From: Sphingomonadales bacterium Ga0077557
Lineage (GTDB): Bacteria; Pseudomonadota; Alphaproteobacteria; Sphingomonadales; Sphingomonadaceae
Direction: 5' to 3'
Length of the DNA: 64,000 bases
Assembly (NCBI GenBank): GCA_001464615.1
Contig: LNFI01000028.1
Span: 108,846-172,845, forward strand
A program made the translations under genes and the position numbers. Position 1 is the stretch's first letter, and each line of letters begins with the position of its first letter. The notes under the pieces were generated by a model. It made no database searches and was not told where the DNA came from. It was given only the letters and a program-made list of their open reading frames with translations. Positions 1-7,676 of the stretch are shown piece by piece.

Positions 1-141
1 GCGGCAGCGCTGGAGAGCGATTATGCAACCGCAATGGCGGGTGAAGCAGACCGTCAGTCGATCGCCGGGCAGTCAGCAGACGCAGTTGAAGGCGCGATCA
101 GCTTCCTGCAAAAGCGCAAAGCAGTGTTCAAGGGGCAATAG
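1..141 (+). CDS. C-terminal end of an enoyl-CoA hydratase/isomerase (crotonase) family protein, partial
   Basis: The window opens inside a reading frame of 47 codons including the TAG stop at 139-141. The last residues, FLQKRKAVFKGQ, resemble the usual C-terminal helix of crotonase-fold enoyl-CoA hydratases, where a short segment ending in KRKPxFKG is typical. Crotonases add water to enoyl-CoA thioesters or isomerise them. The gene sits just upstream of methylmalonyl-CoA mutase, which fits an acyl-CoA degradation cluster, although a 176 bp repeat separates the two. Only the tail is visible, so substrate cannot be judged. The family assignment rests on this short match and is tentative. Confidence 0.55.
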   Translation, partial: AAALESDYATAMAGEADRQSIAGQSADAVEGAISFLQKRKAVFKGQ

Positions 142-148
142 ATCTCAA

Positions 149-324
149 CCGTTTGTACTGAGTAGGGGCTGAGCTTGTCGAGGAGCAGCAGGTCGGATCG
201 TCCCCCGGACGATCCTGAAACATGCGGGGCATGTTTCACCTGACTGCTTATCGAAGTACGATGCGCTGCGCATTTCCTTCGATATGCCATTTCGACAAGC
301 TCAATGGCTACTCAGGATGAACGG
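149..324. repeat. Nested palindromic repeat, B family, copy 1
   Basis: About 176 bp bounded by inverted ends (CCGTTTGTACTGAGTAG at 149 and CTACTCAGGATGAACGG ending at 324). GAGCTTGTCGA and TCGACAAGCTC form a second inverted pair inside. The core holds two 21-nt hairpins of 9 bp stem and 3 nt loop: 195-215 with loop CCC and 217-237 with loop GGG, enclosed by a CAGGT/ACCTG stem. The element fills the gap between the crotonase gene and the mutase gene. A second copy of nearly the same length lies in opposite orientation at 63701-63875. Confidence 0.85.
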
Positions 325-343
325 ACGGGGTTAGAGTAACAAG

Positions 344-2632
344 ATGACGGATCAGCCAGCTTCATCGCCCGAACCCACCCTTGCCGACTGGCAGGCCCTT
401 GCCGCCAAGGAAGTGAAAGGCGCCGATCTCACCTGGCACACGCCCGAGGGGATCTCCGTCAAGCCGCTCTATACAGCGGAAGATGTCGTGGGCATCGACC
501 CCGGCCTGCCTGGGTTCGCGCCGTTCACGCGCGGGGTGCGCGCCAGCATGTATGCCGGGCGCGCCTGGACGATCCGCCAATATGCCGGGTTCAGCACCGC
601 CGAGGAATCGAACGCTTTTTACCGGCGCAACCTGGCCGCCGGGCAAAAGGGCCTGAGCGTCGCGTTCGATCTCGCCACGCACCGGGGATACGACAGCGAT
701 CACCCCCGCGTGACGGGCGATGTCGGCAAGGCGGGCGTCGCGATCGACACGATCGACGACATGAAGATCCTGTTCGACGGCATCCCGCTCGACAAGATGA
801 GCGTCAGCATGACGATGAACGGCGCGGTGATCCCGATCCTCGCCTTCTTCATCGTGGCGGGTGAGGAACAGGGCGTGCCGCAGGCGCTGCTCGACGGGAC
901 CATCCAGAACGACATTCTGAAGGAGTTCATGGTCCGCAACACGTACATCTATCCGCCCGAGCCATCGATGCGGATCATCGCGGACATCATTGCCTACACC
1001 TCGGCCAACATGCCGAAGTTCAACAGCATTTCGATCAGCGGCTATCACATGCAGGAAGCGGGCGCGACGCAGGTGCAGGAGCTTGCCTTCACCATCGCCG
1101 ACGGGCGCGAATATGCGAAGGCGGCAATGGCGGCGGGGCTCGATATCGACGCGTTCGCCGGGCGGCTGAGCTTCTTCTTTGCGATCGGCATGAACTTCTT
1201 CATGGAGGTCGCCAAACTGCGCGCCGCGCGCACGTTGTGGCACCGGGTGATGACCGAGCTTGGCGCGAAGGACGAGCGGAGCAAGATGCTGCGCACGCAC
1301 TGCCAGACATCGGGCGTCTCGCTGACCGAGCAGGATCCCTATAACAACGTGATCCGCACGACGGTGGAGGCGATGGCGGCGGCGCTTGGCGGCACGCAGT
1401 CGCTCCACACCAACGCGCTTGACGAGGCGATCGCGCTGCCCACCGACTTTTCCGCGCGCATTGCCCGCAACACGCAAATCGTGCTGCAGGAGGAAACCGG
1501 CATCACCAAGGTCGTCGATCCACTTGGCGGCAGTTATTATGTCGAGGCGCTGACGGCCGAGCTGGTCGATAAGGCCTGGGCGATTATCCAGCGCGTCGAT
1601 GGCGAAGGCGGTATGGCCAAGGCCGTCGCGGCGGGCTGGCCCAAAGCGATGATCGAGGAAGCCGCCGCTGCGCGTCAGGCACGGGTCGATCGCGGCGAGG
1701 ACGTGATCGTCGGCGTCAACAAATATGCGCTTGCCGAGCAGGACGCGATCGACATTCTCGACGTCGATAACGTCGCGGTGCGCGCAGGGCAGATCGCGCG
1801 GATCGAGCGGGTGAAGGCAGGGCGGGATGAGGATGCGTGCCGCACGGCGCTGGACGCGTTGCGTGCGGGGGCAAAAAATCCTCCCCAGAATGGGGAGGGG
1901 GACCATGCGCAGCATGGTGGAGGGGGCGTGCCCCAGACGCCTGCCTCGCTTGAGGATACCCCCCTCCGTCAGCCTGCGGCTGCCACCTCCCCGTCCCGGG
2001 GAGGATTGGAGAACAACCTGCTCGCCCTCGCGATCGATTGTGCCCGTGCCCGCGCGACGTTGGGCGAGATTTCTTCGGCGATGGAGGACGCGTTCGGCCG
2101 CTATGCCACCAGCCCGACGCCGGTCAGCGGCATCTATGGCGGTGCCTATGGTGACGACGCACGCTGGGCGCAGCTGCGCTCGGGCGTTGATGCCACCGAG
2201 CGGCGGCTGGGCCGCAAACCGCGCATGCTTGTCGCCAAGATGGGGCAGGACGGGCATGATCGCGGTGCCAATCTAGTGAGCAGCATGTTCGGTGATCTGG
2301 GGTTCGAGATCGTGCCGGGGCCATTGTTCCAGACCCCGCGCGAGGCAGCCTCCCTTGCCATCGAGCATGACGTCGATGTCGTCGGCGCGTCGTCGCTGGC
2401 AGCCGGGCACAAAACGCTGATCCCCGAGCTGATCGGTTTGCTTAAGGATGCTGGCCGCGCCGATATCAAGGTCATCGCAGGCGGCGTCATCCCCGCGCAA
2501 GACTATGATTTCCTGCGCGAGGCGGGGGTACAGGCGATTTTCGGCCCCGGCACCAACCTGATCAACGCGGCGGCCGAAGTGCTGAAGCTGTTGGGTCACA
2601 ACATGCCGCCCGAGAGTGAGGCCGCAGAATGA
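344..2632 (+). CDS. scpA: Methylmalonyl-CoA mutase, single-chain, with an in-frame repeat insertion
   Basis: Adenosylcobalamin-dependent mutase that interconverts (R)-methylmalonyl-CoA and succinyl-CoA, the last step of propionyl-CoA assimilation. The 762-residue product has the N-terminal TIM-barrel catalytic domain (about 20-510) and a C-terminal B12-binding domain (about 600-750). The cobalt-ligating motif DGHDRG places the axial histidine at residue 638, and the later SSL and AGG segments complete the cobalamin pocket. Between the domains, about residues 511-555 are encoded by a palindromic repeat and look unlike any mutase linker, which makes the protein longer than usual for the family. 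The stop overlaps the next start (ATGA). It works with propionyl-CoA carboxylase (pccA at 5501); an epimerase and pccB are not in the window. The ATG at 344 follows a modest purine-rich stretch. Confidence 0.96.
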   Translation: MTDQPASSPEPTLADWQALAAKEVKGADLTWHTPEGISVKPLYTAEDVVGIDPGLPGFAPFTRGVRASMYAGRAWTIRQYAGFSTAEESNAFYRRNLAAGQKGLSVAFDLATHRGYDSDHPRVTGDVGKAGVAIDTIDDMKILFDGIPLDKMSVSMTMNGAVIPILAFFIVAGEEQGVPQALLDGTIQNDILKEFMVRNTYIYPPEPSMRIIADIIAYTSANMPKFNSISISGYHMQEAGATQVQELAFTIADGREYAKAAMAAGLDIDAFAGRLSFFFAIGMNFFMEVAKLRAARTLWHRVMTELGAKDERSKMLRTHCQTSGVSLTEQDPYNNVIRTTVEAMAAALGGTQSLHTNALDEAIALPTDFSARIARNTQIVLQEETGITKVVDPLGGSYYVEALTAELVDKAWAIIQRVDGEGGMAKAVAAGWPKAMIEEAAAARQARVDRGEDVIVGVNKYALAEQDAIDILDVDNVAVRAGQIARIERVKAGRDEDACRTALDALRAGAKNPPQNGEGDHAQHGGGGVPQTPASLEDTPLRQPAAATSPSRGGLENNLLALAIDCARARATLGEISSAMEDAFGRYATSPTPVSGIYGGAYGDDARWAQLRSGVDATERRLGRKPRMLVAKMGQDGHDRGANLVSSMFGDLGFEIVPGPLFQTPREAASLAIEHDVDVVGASSLAAGHKTLIPELIGLLKDAGRADIKVIAGGVIPAQDYDFLREAGVQAIFGPGTNLINAAAEVLKLLGHNMPPESEAAE
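1877..2007. repeat. Palindromic repeat (CTCCCC family) inserted in frame in the mutase gene
   Basis: A 131 bp element with ends AATCCTCCCC and GGGGAGGATT. It contains smaller hairpins: CTCCCC/GGGGAG at the left end, ACCATGC-GCA-GCATGGT in the middle and CAGCC/GGCTG near the right end. It lies wholly inside the coding sequence, keeps the frame open and adds about 44 residues rich in Pro, Gly and Ala between the catalytic and B12-binding domains. Related CTCTCC-type repeats occur between genes at 21761-21877. Confidence 0.85.
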
Positions 2633-2982
2633 GCGACCTAGCCGTTGCGGTTGAGCCCGATCCTTCGCAGGACAAGATATTCCTGCTCTATGACTATTCG
2701 AAGCATCTGCTGTCGCTCGCGCTGTTCGGCCTGGGCGGGATCGTGTCGCTGGCGCAGTCGGCGCAAGGCCAAAGAATTCCTGGCCTGGTCGTGGCGATGA
2801 TGCTCGCCTGCTTGGCGCTCTCGGGCTTGTGTTCGCTCAGTTGCAGCGCCAGCATCTTGCGGGCGCGCCAGCGTGATCAGCCGGTCGGTCGGGGCGCTTG
2901 GACCAACAGCCAGCTTGCCATGATGTTCCTCGGCATCGGCGTCGGCGGCTTCCTCGTCATCTGGATCAAGGAAATGCTATGA
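2629..2982 (+). CDS. Small multi-pass membrane protein of unknown function
   Basis: A 117-residue protein with no recognised domain. Hydrophobic segments at about residues 27-43, 51-72 and 96-113 suggest three membrane passes, with a short polar N-terminus. It overlaps the mutase stop by 4 bp (ATGA) and the bioB start by 4 bp (ATGA), so it is translationally coupled on both sides and almost certainly cotranscribed with them. The tight packing argues that it is a real gene. Nothing in the sequence ties it to a step in the propionate pathway, and its function is unknown. Confidence 0.75.
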   Translation: MSDLAVAVEPDPSQDKIFLLYDYSKHLLSLALFGLGGIVSLAQSAQGQRIPGLVVAMMLACLALSGLCSLSCSASILRARQRDQPVGRGAWTNSQLAMMFLGIGVGGFLVIWIKEML

Positions 2983-3971
2983 GCTTACGCACCGACTGGA
3001 CCCGCGCCGAGATCGCCTCGCTGTTCGATCTGCCGTTTGACGAGCTAATGTGGCGCGCGCAGGCCGTCCACCGCGCGCATCACGCCGCGGGCGAAGTGCA
3101 GCTTTGCACGCTGCTGTCGATCAAAACCGGCGGCTGCCCCGAGGATTGCGGTTATTGCTCGCAAAGCGTCTCCGCCGACTCCGGGCTAAAGGCCGACAAG
3201 CTGATGGAAGTGGAGGCCGTCCTCGCCGCCGCCGCGGAAGCCAAGGCAAGCGGATCGCAGCGTTTCTGCATGGGCGCCGCGTGGCGCAACCCCAAGGACC
3301 GCGACATGGACGCGGTCGTGCAGATGGTCGCAGGCGTGAAGGCGATGGGGCTGGAGACGTGCATGACGCTTGGCATGCTGGAACCGCATCAGGCACAGCA
3401 ATTGGCCGTGGCGGGGCTCGATTATTACAACCACAATATCGACACTTCGCCGGAAAATTACGGCAACGTCATCACCACGCGCACTTTTGAGGACCGGCTC
3501 GACACGCTCGAGCATGTCCGTGCAGCGGGGATCAATGTGTGCTGCGGCGGGATCGTCGGCATGGGGGAAACGCGGTCGGATCGCGTCGGCTTCGTCCACG
3601 CGCTCGCCACCTTGCCGCGTCACCCGGAAAGCGTGCCGGTGAATGCGCTGGTGCCGGTGAAGGGCACGGTGCTGGGCGACATGCTCGCCGACACGCCGAT
3701 GGCGAAGATCGACGATATCGAATTTGTGCGGACGGTGGCGGTCGCGCGGATCACCATGCCGCTGAGCATGGTGCGGTTGTCAGCAGGCCGCGAGAGCATG
3801 AGCGAGGCGACGCAGGCTTTGTGCTTCATGGCGGGCGCGAACTCGATCTTCACCGGCGACAAGCTGCTGACGACGGGCAATCGCGGCGACAGCGCGGACG
3901 GCGCGATGTTCGAAAAGCTGGGGTTGCGGCCGATGGCGGGCGAGGAACCGATGCGGGTGGCGGCGGCTTAA
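2979..3971 (+). CDS. bioB: Biotin synthase
   Basis: Radical SAM enzyme that inserts sulfur into dethiobiotin to make biotin. The 330-residue product carries the CxxxCxxC cluster motif at Cys53, Cys57 and Cys60 ([10 protein letters not shown]), which binds the SAM-cleaving [4Fe-4S] cluster. Further conserved segments include the [10 protein letters not shown] block and the C-terminal [16 protein letters not shown] block, which closes the barrel. The ATG at 2979 overlaps the preceding stop and starts directly at the family N-terminus; a longer frame upstream only reads back into the preceding gene. Its position beside propionyl-CoA carboxylase alpha, a biotin enzyme, makes functional sense: the cofactor and the enzyme that uses it are encoded together. 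Confidence 0.97.
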   Translation: MSLRTDWTRAEIASLFDLPFDELMWRAQAVHRAHHAAGEVQLCTLLSIKTGGCPEDCGYCSQSVSADSGLKADKLMEVEAVLAAAAEAKASGSQRFCMGAAWRNPKDRDMDAVVQMVAGVKAMGLETCMTLGMLEPHQAQQLAVAGLDYYNHNIDTSPENYGNVITTRTFEDRLDTLEHVRAAGINVCCGGIVGMGETRSDRVGFVHALATLPRHPESVPVNALVPVKGTVLGDMLADTPMAKIDDIEFVRTVAVARITMPLSMVRLSAGRESMSEATQALCFMAGANSIFTGDKLLTTGNRGDSADGAMFEKLGLRPMAGEEPMRVAAA

Positions 3972-4030
3972 AGGCTTGCCGGACGGTCCCCTTATGCTAT
4001 TCTACCCAAGTCGCAAAGAATGGTAGAGCC

Positions 4031-4282
4031 ATGGGCGCGCAGATGAACATCAAGAGTGATGAAGCCTATGCGCTGGCGACCGAAATCGCGGGCCGCACGG
4101 GCGAGACGCTGACGCAAGTGGTGCTGGAGGCGCTCAGGGCGCGGCAGCGCGAACTGACGAAAGATGAGAGGCTCGAGCGTGTCATGGCGATCGCCCGCGA
4201 CATGCGCGCGCGGATGAGCCCGGAAACGCTCGCGTTGGACATTGATGATTTCCTCTACGACGAGAATGGTTTGCCGAAATGA
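4031..4282 (+). CDS. VapB-type antitoxin (Rv0623-like transcription factor family)
   Basis: An 83-residue small protein. The N-terminal part (about 5-45) matches the ribbon-helix-helix-like VapB antitoxins, with MNIKSDEAYALATEIA followed by a TGETLTQVVLEALR helix. The C-terminal part is acidic and would bind the toxin. It overlaps the following PIN-domain gene by 4 bp, the usual antitoxin-toxin order. An in-frame ATG at 4043 gives a start closer to the family N-terminus and cannot be excluded. The pair is expected to repress its own promoter, which would lie in the short gap after bioB. Confidence 0.85.
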   Translation: MGAQMNIKSDEAYALATEIAGRTGETLTQVVLEALRARQRELTKDERLERVMAIARDMRARMSPETLALDIDDFLYDENGLPK

Positions 4283-4671
4283 TTGTCGACAGTTCCGTCA
4301 TCGTCGCCATCGTGCGAGAGGAAGCCGAGGCGGCGCGCTTCTCGACAGTACTTGCACAGCAATCACGACCTGAAATGTCCGCCGGAAACTATCTTGAAGC
4401 GGCCATCGTCATCGATCGCGATCGCGATCCGGTGTTGAGTGCCGGGCTTGATGCCTTGCTCGATAGTCTGGGCATTGGCATTGCGCCGGTAACGGAATCG
4501 CAGGTACGCATCGCCCGGCAGGCCTATCGGGACTTCGGCAAGGGCAGCGGGCATCGGGCGCGGCTCAATTTCGGCGATTGCTTCGCCTATGCGCTGGCGA
4601 TGGAGCGCGGCGAGCCGTTGCTGTTCAAGGGCGAGGACTTTGTGCATGCGGGTGTGGCGAGGGTGGTGTAA
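4279..4671 (+). CDS. VapC-type PIN-domain ribonuclease toxin
   Basis: A 130-residue PIN domain protein. PIN toxins cut RNA with a metal ion held by acidic residues; here Asp4 (MIVDSSVIVA), Glu40 (NYLEA), Asp100 (NFGDCFAYA) and Asp120 (FKGEDF) occupy the expected places. The NFGDCFAYALA block is the most diagnostic segment. It starts 4 bp before the antitoxin stop, so the two are coupled. No truncation is visible, so the toxin looks intact. The module sits in the middle of the propionate cluster, where it is probably an acquired passenger. Confidence 0.88.
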   Translation: MIVDSSVIVAIVREEAEAARFSTVLAQQSRPEMSAGNYLEAAIVIDRDRDPVLSAGLDALLDSLGIGIAPVTESQVRIARQAYRDFGKGSGHRARLNFGDCFAYALAMERGEPLLFKGEDFVHAGVARVV

Positions 4672-4905
4672 ATGCCCACGGTCCTGCGCATCGGGGCTTT
4701 CCGCTTCTACTTCTACAGCCACGAACCGAACGAGCCGCCGCACATTCACATCGATCACGGCGATGCAACGATCAAGGTGTGGCTCGATCCGGTGGAGGTC
4801 GCCAAGAGTCGTGGCTTTCGCGCGCACGAGATCGGTGGCATTGTCGCTATGGTCGAAGCGAACCGGGCGTTGCTGTTGGAGGCATGGCATGAATATTTCG
4901 GCTAA
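4672..4905 (+). CDS. DUF4160 family protein, possible toxin of a two-gene module
   Basis: A 77-residue protein whose FYSHEPNEPPHIHID block is the hallmark of the DUF4160 family. Members are usually encoded next to a DUF2442 gene, as here, and the pair has been suggested to be a toxin-antitoxin system on the basis of this arrangement; the biochemical activity is not established. The gene begins directly after the vapC stop with no spacer and overlaps the next gene by 17 bp, so all four small genes are probably one transcript. Confidence 0.78.
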   Translation: MPTVLRIGAFRFYFYSHEPNEPPHIHIDHGDATIKVWLDPVEVAKSRGFRAHEIGGIVAMVEANRALLLEAWHEYFG

Positions 4906-5149
4906 GATCGCCGATGAACGCGTGCTCGATGTGCGCTTCGATGATGCGAGCCTGATTGTCGACTTGATGGATGGGCGGACGATTTCGGTGCCGCTCGCCT
5001 GGTACCCGCGCCTGTTGCACGCGACGGCAGCGCAGCGCGGGCATTGGCAAAAGGCGGGCGCGGGCTATGGCATCCACTGGCCGGAGATCGACGAGGATTT
5101 GAGCACCGAGGGCCTGCTGCGCGGTGCGCCTGCGATCAAAACGGCGTGA
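4889..5149 (+). CDS. DUF2442 family protein, possible antitoxin partner of DUF4160
   Basis: An 86-residue protein with the DUF2442 pattern: a short beta-rich start (DERVLDVRFDDASLIVDL), then DGRTISVPLAWYPRL and the GYGIHWPEIDEDLSTEGLL ending. The ATG at 4889 lies within the end of the DUF4160 gene, and the overlap implies coupled translation. DUF2442 proteins are small and are often seen in predicted toxin-antitoxin pairs. Its role as antitoxin is inferred only from gene order and size. Confidence 0.8.
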   Translation: MNISAKIADERVLDVRFDDASLIVDLMDGRTISVPLAWYPRLLHATAAQRGHWQKAGAGYGIHWPEIDEDLSTEGLLRGAPAIKTA

Positions 5150-5167
5150 CCACCCAAAGTCCTAACC

Positions 5168-5256
5168 GTCACCCCGGACTTGTTCCGGGGTCCACTTCTC
5201 CACCCGCTACGCCGTCGCTTGTTGCGCGGTGGGCCCCGGAACAAGTCCGGAGTGAC
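5168..5256. repeat. Inverted repeat with nested palindromes between genes
   Basis: An 89 bp element whose two arms of about 28 bp are near-perfect reverse complements (GTCACCCCGGACTTGTTCC... and ...GGAACAAGTCCGGAGTGAC). Each arm contains its own palindrome centred on CCGGACTTGTTCCGG. It separates the two toxin-antitoxin-like pairs from the next small gene and could act as a transcript terminator or a mobile palindrome. The GTCA-start/TGAC-end form recurs at 38726-38788 and, with variations, at 43530-43610. Confidence 0.8.
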
Positions 5257-5273
5257 GAAAATCTGGAGGTGGC

Positions 5274-5501
5274 GTGAAACCCGCCATCAAGCTCCTTTTG
5301 AGTTTCGTTTTTTGGGCTTTCGCCTACGGTATCTTTTCGGCTGCGGCAGTCTTTGTGACGGCGATACGCACCTGCGGTTTCACACCCGATAGCGTTGAAA
5401 TTTGCGATTTGACGTCGCTGACTTTAGTCAAAATTGGACTGGGAGTCGGCTTTTTGGCGATGGCTGCATATTTTTATCGCACGAGAATGTTGGAAAAATA
5501 A
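5274..5501 (+). CDS. Small two-pass membrane protein of unknown function
   Basis: A 75-residue protein starting with GTG at 5274, preceded by the ribosome binding site GGAGGT at 5265-5270. Two hydrophobic segments (about 5-30 and 48-67) flank a loop containing two cysteines. Its TAA stop overlaps the pccA ATG by one base, so it is coupled to pccA. No family was recognised. Base composition is slightly more AT-rich than the neighbours, suggesting it is not an old part of the operon. Confidence 0.65.
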   Translation: MKPAIKLLLSFVFWAFAYGIFSAAAVFVTAIRTCGFTPDSVEICDLTSLTLVKIGLGVGFLAMAAYFYRTRMLEK

Positions 5502-7603
5502 TGCTCAAAAAAATCCTTGTCGCCAATCGTGGTGAAATCGCGTGTCGCGTGTTCCGCACGGCCAAGCGCATGGGCCTCGCGACCGTCGCGGTCTATTCCG
5601 ACGCCGACGCGCGCTCCCCCCACGTCCTGATGGCGGACGAAGCCATACGCCTCGGGCCGGCACCAGCGGCGGAATCCTATCTCAAGGCCGATCTCATCCT
5701 CGCCGCTGCCCAGGCGACCGGCGCGGATTGCATCCACCCCGGTTATGGCTTCCTGTCCGAACGCGAGAGTTTCGCGCGCGCTTGCGCCGAGGCGGGCATC
5801 GCCTTTGTCGGCCCGCCGCCGGGGGCGATCGCTGCGATGGGAGACAAGATCGAATCGAAGAAGCTCGCCAAGGCGGCGGGGGTCAATGTCGTCCCGGGGT
5901 ATCTGGGCGAAATTGCCGATACCGAGGAGGCGGTGACAATCGCCAAGGATATCGGGTTTCCCGTGATGATGAAGGCGTCGGCGGGCGGTGGCGGCAAGGG
6001 GATGCGGCTGGCGTATAGCGAGCAAGATGTGCGCGAGGGCTTCGAAGCGACCAAGCGCGAGGGGCTGGCGTCGTTCGGCGATGACCGCGTGTTCATCGAA
6101 AAGTTCATCGAAAGCCCGCGCCACATCGAAATCCAGCTGCTCGGCGATCAGCACGGCAATATCCTCTACCTCAACGAGCGCGAATGCAGCATCCAGCGCC
6201 GTCATCAGAAGGTGGTCGAGGAAGCCCCGTCGCCCTTCGTGACGCCCAAGATGCGCAAAGCCATGGGCGAACAGGCCGTCGCGCTGGCGCGTGCGGTCGG
6301 CTATTATTCCGCCGGGACGGTCGAGTTGATCGTGTCGGGTGCGGATACGAGCGGGGAGGGGTTCTACTTCCTCGAAATGAACACCCGGCTCCAGGTCGAG
6401 CATCCGGTGACCGAGGCGATCACCGGCATCGATCTCGTCGAACAGATGATCCGCGTGGCTTCGGGCGAAAAGCTGGCGTTCGGGCAGGACGATATTGGCA
6501 TCAATGGCTGGGCAATCGAAAACCGGGTCTATGCCGAGGATCCTTATCGCGGGTTTTTGCCCAGCACCGGGCGGCTGGTGCGGTACAGCCCGCCTGAGAG
6601 CGAGGGTACGCCTTATGGAGACGTGCGGAGAGGTGCTTCGACTTCGCTCAGCACAAACGGATTGAATAGCCAAACTGGGTCCCAATCGCCGTTCGCCCTG
6701 AGCGAAGTCGAAGGGCACGCGCAACCCTATACCCGCGTTGATGACGGCGTGCAGGAGGGCGGCGAAGTCAGCATCTTCTACGATCCGATGATCGCCAAGC
6801 TAATTACCTGGGCGCCCACACGCTTGGGCGCGATCGATGCGCAGATCGCCGCGCTCGATGCGTTCGAGATCGAAGGGCCGGGCAATAATATCGATTTCCT
6901 GTCGGCGCTGATGCAGCATCCGCGCTTCCGCTCGGGCAACATCACGACAGGGTTCATTGCCGAGGAATATCCGCAAGGCTTCCACGGTGCGCCTGCATCA
7001 CCCGATCTGCTTCGCTCGCTCTCGGCAATTGCTGCCTTTGCCGCGACGGCGGAGGCGGACCGCGCGCGCCGCAGCGACGGGCAGCTCGGCGATCGGCTCC
7101 AGCCTCCCGCTGACTGGACCGTCCGAATCGACGGCGTCGATCATAATATCGAACTCGACGAGGACGAGATCACCGTCGATGGCACCCCGCTTGATCTGGC
7201 AATGGAATACACGCCGGGCGACCGGGTGGTCGAAGCGGAGGTTGATGGCGCCCCGCTGATCGTCAAGATCGCCCGCACCCGCACCGGCTTCAAGCTCACC
7301 ACGCGCGGGGCAAGCCATGTCGTGCGCACCCTGCCCGCGCATGTCGCGCCTTATGCGCGTCACTTGATCGAAAAGGTCCCGCCCGATCTGTCGCGCTTCC
7401 TGCTTTGCCCGATGCCAGGGCTGTTGATGCGGCTTGATGTCGCGGCGGGCGATAAGGTGGAACTGGGCCAGCCCTTGGCCGTCGTCGAGGCCATGAAAAT
7501 GGAGAACATCCTGCGCGCCGAAAAGGCCGGTACGGTCAAATCAGTCAGCGCCGCGCCGGGCGATAGTCTGGCGGTGGATGCGGTGATTCTGGAGATTGAT
7601 TAA
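5501..7603 (+). CDS. pccA: Propionyl-CoA carboxylase, biotin carboxylase/carrier (alpha) subunit with an in-frame repeat insertion
   Basis: Carboxylates the biotin prosthetic group with ATP and bicarbonate, then presents it to the beta subunit to make methylmalonyl-CoA. The 700-residue product has the biotin carboxylase N-domain (1-115), an ATP-grasp domain with the glycine-rich KASAGGGGKGMRL loop, the EMNTRLQVEHPVTE block and a C-terminal biotinyl domain with AMKMEN, placing biotin on Lys666. About residues 378-408, just before the EGGEVSIFYDPMIAKL block, are encoded by a palindromic repeat and are not family sequence. ATG 5501 gives the canonical LKKILVANRGEIACRV start. The beta subunit gene is not in the window. 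Product feeds the mutase at 344; bioB at 2979 makes its cofactor. Confidence 0.96.
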   Translation: MLKKILVANRGEIACRVFRTAKRMGLATVAVYSDADARSPHVLMADEAIRLGPAPAAESYLKADLILAAAQATGADCIHPGYGFLSERESFARACAEAGIAFVGPPPGAIAAMGDKIESKKLAKAAGVNVVPGYLGEIADTEEAVTIAKDIGFPVMMKASAGGGGKGMRLAYSEQDVREGFEATKREGLASFGDDRVFIEKFIESPRHIEIQLLGDQHGNILYLNERECSIQRRHQKVVEEAPSPFVTPKMRKAMGEQAVALARAVGYYSAGTVELIVSGADTSGEGFYFLEMNTRLQVEHPVTEAITGIDLVEQMIRVASGEKLAFGQDDIGINGWAIENRVYAEDPYRGFLPSTGRLVRYSPPESEGTPYGDVRRGASTSLSTNGLNSQTGSQSPFALSEVEGHAQPYTRVDDGVQEGGEVSIFYDPMIAKLITWAPTRLGAIDAQIAALDAFEIEGPGNNIDFLSALMQHPRFRSGNITTGFIAEEYPQGFHGAPASPDLLRSLSAIAAFAATAEADRARRSDGQLGDRLQPPADWTVRIDGVDHNIELDEDEITVDGTPLDLAMEYTPGDRVVEAEVDGAPLIVKIARTRTGFKLTTRGASHVVRTLPAHVAPYARHLIEKVPPDLSRFLLCPMPGLLMRLDVAAGDKVELGQPLAVVEAMKMENILRAEKAGTVKSVSAAPGDSLAVDAVILEID
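6633..6718. repeat. Inverted repeat (CCTGAGCGAAGTCGAAGG family) inserted in frame in pccA
   Basis: An 86 bp element with arms GTGCTTCGACTTCGCTCAGC (6633 onward) and CCTGAGCGAAGTCGAAGGGC (ending 6717), imperfect reverse complements separated by about 28 bp. The element reads through in frame and adds about 29 residues of Ser/Thr/Gly-rich sequence to the biotin carboxylase C-domain region. The same motif occurs between genes at 32831-32911 and 48851-48915. Confidence 0.85.
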
Positions 7604-7676
7604 AGTTCCCCGCATTGTGACATTTTGCGACAATAATCCGTTGGACGCCCTTGCTATAGCCGGATAGGTCACCGGC

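Noticed and set aside
362..2257. A 631-residue open frame antisense to methylmalonyl-CoA mutase
   Set aside because: Arg- and His-rich composition with no recognisable segment, fully covered by the mutase on the plus strand.
3539..4029. Long upstream extension of the VapB-type frame into bioB
   Set aside because: The extension is a shifted reading of bioB and is Arg/Gly-rich; the antitoxin family begins near 4031-4043.
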